A stretch of 64,000 nucleotides of DNA from Myxocyprinus asiaticus (taxonomy: Eukaryota; Chordata; Actinopteri; Cypriniformes; Catostomidae), in NCBI RefSeq assembly GCF_019703515.2, contig NC_059362.1, forward strand, positions 41,841,826-41,905,825. Reading direction: 5' to 3'. A program made the position numbers and the translations under genes. Shown here one piece after another: positions 58,036-64,000 of the stretch; positions within the stretch are counted from its first letter, which is position 1; the number at the start of each line of letters is the position of its first letter. Below the pieces are notes generated by a model. That model saw only the letters and a list, made by a program, of their open reading frames with translations, had not been told where the DNA came from and ran no database searches.

Positions 58036-61000
58036 ATAGCTCTCTATTCAGCTAAGTGCATTCACCCTAAATCTAAAAAATCTAAAATTTGACAAAGTTC
58101 AGTTTCAGTAGATTCCCATAAAATGCCAGGTAACAAATGATGTGGATTGCAAACTGCTGAACTTTATTGTTTCTATATGATGGCTGTTGCATATAATTGT
58201 AACAGCTTATTCATTCTCAGAGCTGCAATCTTCCAAAATAGGGCGATTTGAAATGCGATTTGTATGCGTTTATATTTTCTTCTCCCTGACTGTTATTTCT
58301 GCCTTCCATTCAACACAAGTAATCAGGCCTCTCTCATGCCATATTCCATTTTCCCACGTCATCATATCCTTTATCTTTTGTTATTAAGCGGAGTATGACA
58401 AATAATGGTTGTTCTCCAAACAGATATATGGAGCCTGCGTCTAATGACTCCATACAGAGGAAATTACCCCTATAATACCCAAAGACCCTTCACAATGTGA
58501 CAGGTTTTACACACTATCCTTCTACACAAGGGTAAATGGCTAAGAAACAGAAATAATCACATCTTTTCATGAGCAGGCAAATGACTGACAGTTCGACGCA
58601 TGGTCATAAACATGGAAAAGGTCGTCTAGCTGAATGCAAGAGAAAGGCTATCAGCCTTTTCTTCTCTGACAGAGAAATTGTCTCCCAAACGATTACAGCT
58701 GGGCCAATTTATTACACCTATGAATAATTCACGTGGTTGCATTCAAGGTTTTGTTTTTTTCTCCGCCTTCGACTGACACTTCTCACTTGAGAAGCAGAGC
58801 ACAAAACTGATCTGTAAAACAGACGTTGGATTTAATGGTTGAAAAGTGCGAGATGGGGCTCTTGGTAGCTTCGCTCTCTGCCGCTGCTGCCATGTGCTTC
58901 TCATTAAAACCCCTGCCACGCCGTTTGGAGTGACAGTCCAGAAAACGCCCTCTTTTATGGCACTCCAACCAGCATCAGTCACAGCAAGTGGCATCAAATT
59001 GATAGTCTACATAACCTGGGGGGAGGTGTTTTACTCTGTAACATGTACACAATTTGCTGTCACTTCCCCTACATCCCTGGCATACGCAGCAGCGTAACTC
59101 CCCAGAACACGGCAAGTCTTTTATTTATTTTTTCTTTGACGAAAATTATGCACAATGCTTGTGTGTCAAGAGACTTCATTCAACCTCTCTGAGTGCTCTG
59201 TTTGCGTCTCAACCACGTGCATCTCACAAATTGGTTTAGTTACCTACGCCTACACCTTTCATGCACGGCATAATGCGAAAATTCTGAACCCATAAGATGG
59301 GCTCCTGAAACGGCACATTAGGTCCTAATCTCACCACACGCAAGCAAAAACACTCTGTTTGCTGTCTCATTTTCAAAAGCAAAGCAGATGCTATCAGCAA
59401 AGCTTGCTGTTGGGTTCGGCCCACGTTCTTGCCTGCCACTGCTACACAAGGGGGCTTAAAGACATCATGCCAAACTTAGGCTGCTTCTTTGATGCAGAGA
59501 TTCTGCCATCGGCAAGACAACTCAAGGTTTCAAATGGGGGACCTCTCTGCCACCATGGAAACATAAGAGAATTCAGCTTCTTATTTGAGGGTGAAACAAG
59601 ATGACAACAAGTTCATGCCACCAATTTGCAGAGATGTCTCCCTCAATTTTCCGAACCTACATTCGAGAGTGGTGAAAAGCAGCAGAGGCCAGAATGAGAA
59701 AAAGCTATTAAAAACTCAAGGATGGGGAAATAAAGTTGTTTCAATAGCAAGATTACCAGAAAGGTAAAATGAAAATGAGGTGAGGACACAAGGAGCATCC
59801 TCTGATCCTCGATAAACAAGTTGAAGCGTTTGTAGGCGAGACCACTTCAAACTCATCTCATACTGCCTTTTCACTCTGACTGACGTCTAAAAGTGTTGTC
59901 TGGCCGATTGACATGCTACACGACCGCTTTAAATGAGTTTGATAAACATTGCCTGCTCTTCATACTGGTAGTTTTGGATGCCCGGGGAATGTTTGTTGAT
60001 AAGGCAGCTCGAGGCGGCCTGACACAGCTGCGGATGATTCACTGTCAAACGGCACGTTAACAGAGTCCAGCCGTGAGAGCTGGCTGAGTGGCTGGGAGCC
60101 AGTTCAGTGATAACTCATCAGACTGTCCAGAGGCTCCCTGAATCACTTTTTAATGTGCCTGTACTCTATAGGAGCACAGCAATCTTGTGTAATTTGTGCA
60201 ATCAATTCTTCACCATACACATGGCCCCATGCACTTCCGGTGACCCTTTGTCAGTTCAACCTTCGATGAAAGTTTGTCTGTTGGCAGAGTGCACTGGCTG
60301 AATTAGTGTTTGCTCAGTAATGTTGACTACTGAGTGCATGACTTGAAACAACAGAATCATAGAGAATCCACAAGGAAACAAACCTCTTAAAAGCCTTTAG
60401 CTGAGGCCATTGCTGTTGTGGACATATGACAATGCGAGGTAGAAAGTTGGCAAAAATGCAATTGTAGGATCAACTCCCTCACCAAGGGTACAGTGGCTTA
60501 CAGGCAAATTGCACAAAGCTTTACAAAGCACCAAACTCATTTGTGTTTAACAAATTACTGGTGATGAATTATGCACTAGAACACCTGCCAGGAAATGTCA
60601 TGAGATTTACTTTGGGTGACACAATATGACTACAATATGGAGTTTTGAGTCAAGGAAACAACATGGACAAAAGAAGTTGTCTTCTTAATAGGGTGAATCT
60701 CATAAAAGCTATCATGAAATGTCACATTTGCCCCACAAAAATAAATAAATAAAATAAAAAGTGTACTGTAAGGACCCTTAGAATTTTTGGGACAATATAG
60801 AACATTTTACGCCTCTATTCTCGTTACTTTAACCTCCTGTTGTGTGCATTTTCCATTTCCCTTTTTGATTTGTAACTAGTAGCACCTAAAAAAAACTTTT
60901 TTTTTTTTCTTTTTCTGGAGTAAATAGGTTTCCTAAAAATGTATGTCCATATATGTGGACAGTGGGACTAAGTTGTGAAATGTAAAATAATACCAAGCTA
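58036..61000. other. KLHL29 intron, mostly unique DNA
   Basis: From 58400 to about 60450 there is little repeat content. Several blocks look unusually high in information, for example GCTGGGCCAATTTATTACAC followed by CTATGAATAATTCACGTGG near 58688-58735. Open frames here lack motifs. Near 60825-60970 a third element-like stretch starts TTTAACCTCCTGTTGTGTGC and contains GTCCATATATGTGGACAGTG. Confidence 0.45.
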
Positions 61001-61099
61001 CAGAAAATCGTATTCATCAATTTGTTTGTTTCCAGAAGTGTTGGTTATTCATATTTTGAGACGTTACAGACATTACAGCTGATTTTCTGTAAAGCTGAA

Positions 61100-62348
61100 T
61101 AAATAATTCTTATTCAAAGTAATGTCCAGCATCATCCAATCACTGCCAACCATGTTAAACTAAAATGTAGCATTATAAAATTCTGCCATTCATCCATTAT
61201 GCTGGTCTTCAGTTGCACAATTGTACGGGGTCTTTGTTGCCGTATTGTGCACTTCATAATGTCCCACACATTCTCAATTGGAGATGGTCAGGACTGCAGG
61301 CAGGCCAATCTAGCACACTCTGCTTATTCGGCCAGTATGTGGTTTGAAGTTGTCCTGCTGAAAATTCCGGGACGTCCATGGAAAAGACGGTGCTGGATGG
61401 CAGTATATGCTGCTCCAAAATTTTTACATATCTGTCTGTATTAATGGTGCCCTCACAGAGGTGCGAGTTACCCATGCCATGGGCACTGACACACCCCTGG
61501 CCCATACAGACACTGGCTTTTAGACCTGATGCTAATAACAGCTTGGATGGCCCTTTTCCTCTTTGGCCCGAAGAACACGCCGGCTGACTATTCGAAATGT
61601 GGACTCGTCGGACCAAAAAACACAGTTCCACTGTTCTAATTTCCATCTAAGATGAGACCGAGCCCAGAGAATTCGGCAGCGCTTCTGGACAGTGTTGATG
61701 AAGGGCTTCTGCTTTGCATAGTAAAGTCTTAACTTGCATCTGTGGATGCAGCGGCAAGCGGTGTTGACTAACAAAGGTTTACTAAAGTTATCCCAAGCGG
61801 GATCAGAAATGGTTTTCGTCTTGCCCTTTACGCACCGAGATTTGATCAGATTCCTTGAATCTTTTAACTATATTGTGCACTGTAGAAGGTGAAGTGCCAA
61901 ACATCCTTCCAATTTGTCTTTGGGGAACATTGTTCTCAAAGTGCTGGATTATTTGCTGAAGCATCTGTCGGTAAATTGACAAGTCTCGAATGATCCTTGC
62001 TTTTGAAGTACTAGGCTGTTTTTGGAGGCTCTTTATATACTATGACACAATTGCCTCACCAGTTTAACATCTCCTGTTTCACATCGTTGTTATTTTAACT
62101 CGTCAAATTGTTATTAGTCTTAAATTGCCCCGTCTCAACTTTTTTGGAGCATGTTGCAATCATCTGATTTGAAATTACTGTACATTAAAAAAAAAAGCAA
62201 TGACATTCACCAGGTAAAACATCATATAATGTGTAGTTGTAGTGCTTTAAATATAGCAAAGGGTGAACATAATTTAAAAAAATCACTCCTTTTTGTTTTT
62301 ATTAGCATTTTTCATACAGTCCCATCTTTTTTCGGAATTGGGGTTGTA
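61100..62348 (-). mobile_element. Tc1/mariner-like element, left end missing
   Basis: The right end is TCTTTTTTCGGAATTGGGGTTGTA, the inverse of a widespread fish Tc1/mariner terminus. The matching left terminus was not found, so the left boundary is approximate. It contains a decayed antisense transposase. Confidence 0.75.
61254..61990 (-). pseudogene. Tc1-type transposase remnant
   Basis: On the - strand the N-terminal text around 61960-61870 encodes a decayed HTH (FGTSPSTVHNIVK-like). Then 61774-61532 reads RCRILWARSHLRWKLEQWNC and VFWSDESTFRIVSRRVLRAK, with the first catalytic acid. In another frame 61646-61254 gives VSAHGMGNSHLCEGTINTDR, YVKILEQHILPS and VLDWPACSPDHLQ. Several shifts and missing residues make it non-functional. 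Confidence 0.82.
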
Positions 62349-62359
62349 CTGATTACCAT

Positions 62360-63036
62360 TGTCCCATGTCTACCAAACATGTTGAGTGATCCAAAGGATG
62401 GTGCCTTGCACCCTATTTAGTGAATGATGTAACCTCGAGTGCTGTCTGTCTGCACTGGTCTCAGAACAGTTAGAAATGCACCTTATTTTCATCCTAACTC
62501 CATATAAAGCTTTTTTTCAGCTTTTGGATAAACCTATTAATTTTCAATGTTAAAATGCACAGTAAATATATAGGAATGCATTAACTAATGTTATTGAATA
62601 GAATTGCATTGTACAGTGATAAAAAATAAATAAATGAAGCGAAATGACCCCCAGATGCAGTACCATTTTCCACATATGTGGACATCTTATTTATCAGCAC
62701 GCTGATGCGCGAAAAATGAAATGATTTTTTTTAAAGCGGCATATCAAACGAAGCTAGAGACTCTACTCTTAACAAGCAAACAGGTTTCAATGAAACAACA
62801 TTTTTTTTAACCAGAGGCACTTTTGTTGGTACAGCGTCCGTAGGAGTGCTTCATGGAAATCGTAGGCATGCTGTTGTGTGACGTGACTCAGTGCAGCAGA
62901 AGTTTAACCTCTAAATGACAGTCTAGAGTCTTGTGAACAGTATTCAGTCGGTTTTTATTCATTTAAATGATGTGTTGTGTATAGCGAAGCCAAAATACAA
63001 CGTCCACACATGTGGACACGGGGTCGCACGAGGTTA
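62360..63036 (-). repeat. Intronic repeat R, copy 2, inverted
   Basis: This is the reverse complement of copy 1. The right end reads GTGGACACGGGGTCGCACGA then GGTTAA, and the left part has TTTTCATCCTAACTCCATAT. It contains two CACATATGTG/CACACATGTG palindromes (near 62670 and 63005), where copy 1 keeps only one. It is a fuller version, about 680 bp against 550 bp. Confidence 0.82.
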
Positions 63037-63994
<958 letters not shown>

Positions 63995-64000
63995 TTAACA

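Noticed and set aside
58743..59097. Overlapping open frames in the KLHL29 intron
   Set aside because: They are open on both strands with unrelated peptides and no Kelch, BTB or BACK motif. The adjacent exons already join perfectly without them.

Overview
The window is vertebrate, and specifically teleost fish, nuclear DNA. It is AT-rich and intron-dominated, and it is crowded with Tc1-like DNA transposons in all stages of decay, hAT-like and fold-back MITEs, an L2-type LINE, two copies of a tRNA-derived SINE, and long TA/TG/GATA microsatellites. The repeat mix looks ostariophysan, probably cypriniform. That is my inference from remembered repeat families, not something I could search.

Only two host genes can be supported, and both are seen only at their 3' ends. 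On the + strand, four exons (27424-28044, 29837-29967, 42757-42885, 49971-50012) splice in phase into the C-terminus of an ATAD2/ATAD2B-type AAA+ bromodomain protein. The last exon carries the family C-terminus MERQVQHFETFL. On the - strand, three exons (63968-63775, 57170-57026, 56913-56730) splice in phase into the last Kelch repeats of a KLHL29-type protein ending IKKYIQSG. The two genes converge tail to tail, as I recall ATAD2B and KLHL29 doing in human, which supports ATAD2B over ATAD2. I found no exon in the first 27.4 kb, which is most simply an upstream ATAD2B intron.

Layout: 1-8.8 kb is sparse intron-like DNA with a fold-back MITE and a short hAT-like MITE. From 8.8 to 10.5 kb a GATA/GGTA microsatellite is split by a Tc1 copy. 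A Sleeping Beauty-type Tc1 copy lies at 12.3-13.8 kb and an antisense L2 LINE at 14.5-16.7 kb. From 18.4 to 22.9 kb there is a back-to-back cluster of Tc1 pieces, one carrying a SINE. From 23.6 to 26 kb there are nested MITEs and a minisatellite. From 27.4 to 50 kb lie the ATAD2B exons and introns, which hold a Tc1 deletion derivative, a hAT element with a perfect 8-bp target duplication and a nested SINE, a second Sleeping Beauty-type copy, a large fold-back element, a Passport-like Tc1 copy and a ~293-bp tandem array. From 50 to 53.7 kb is the probable long ATAD2B 3' UTR with a distal poly(A) signal. From 53.8 to 55.2 kb there is a nearly complete Tc1 copy, and from 55.2 kb onward KLHL29.

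No operon-like or otherwise new multi-gene system is present. The most interesting unexplained items are an orphan exon-like segment downstream of the ATAD2B stop (52166-52234), an exon-like GC-richer island at 11224-11390, a composite MITE junction repeated 10 kb apart, an inverted pair of a repeat carrying CACATATGTG-type palindromes in the KLHL29 intron, and the tandem array whose sister unit preserves a MITE empty site.
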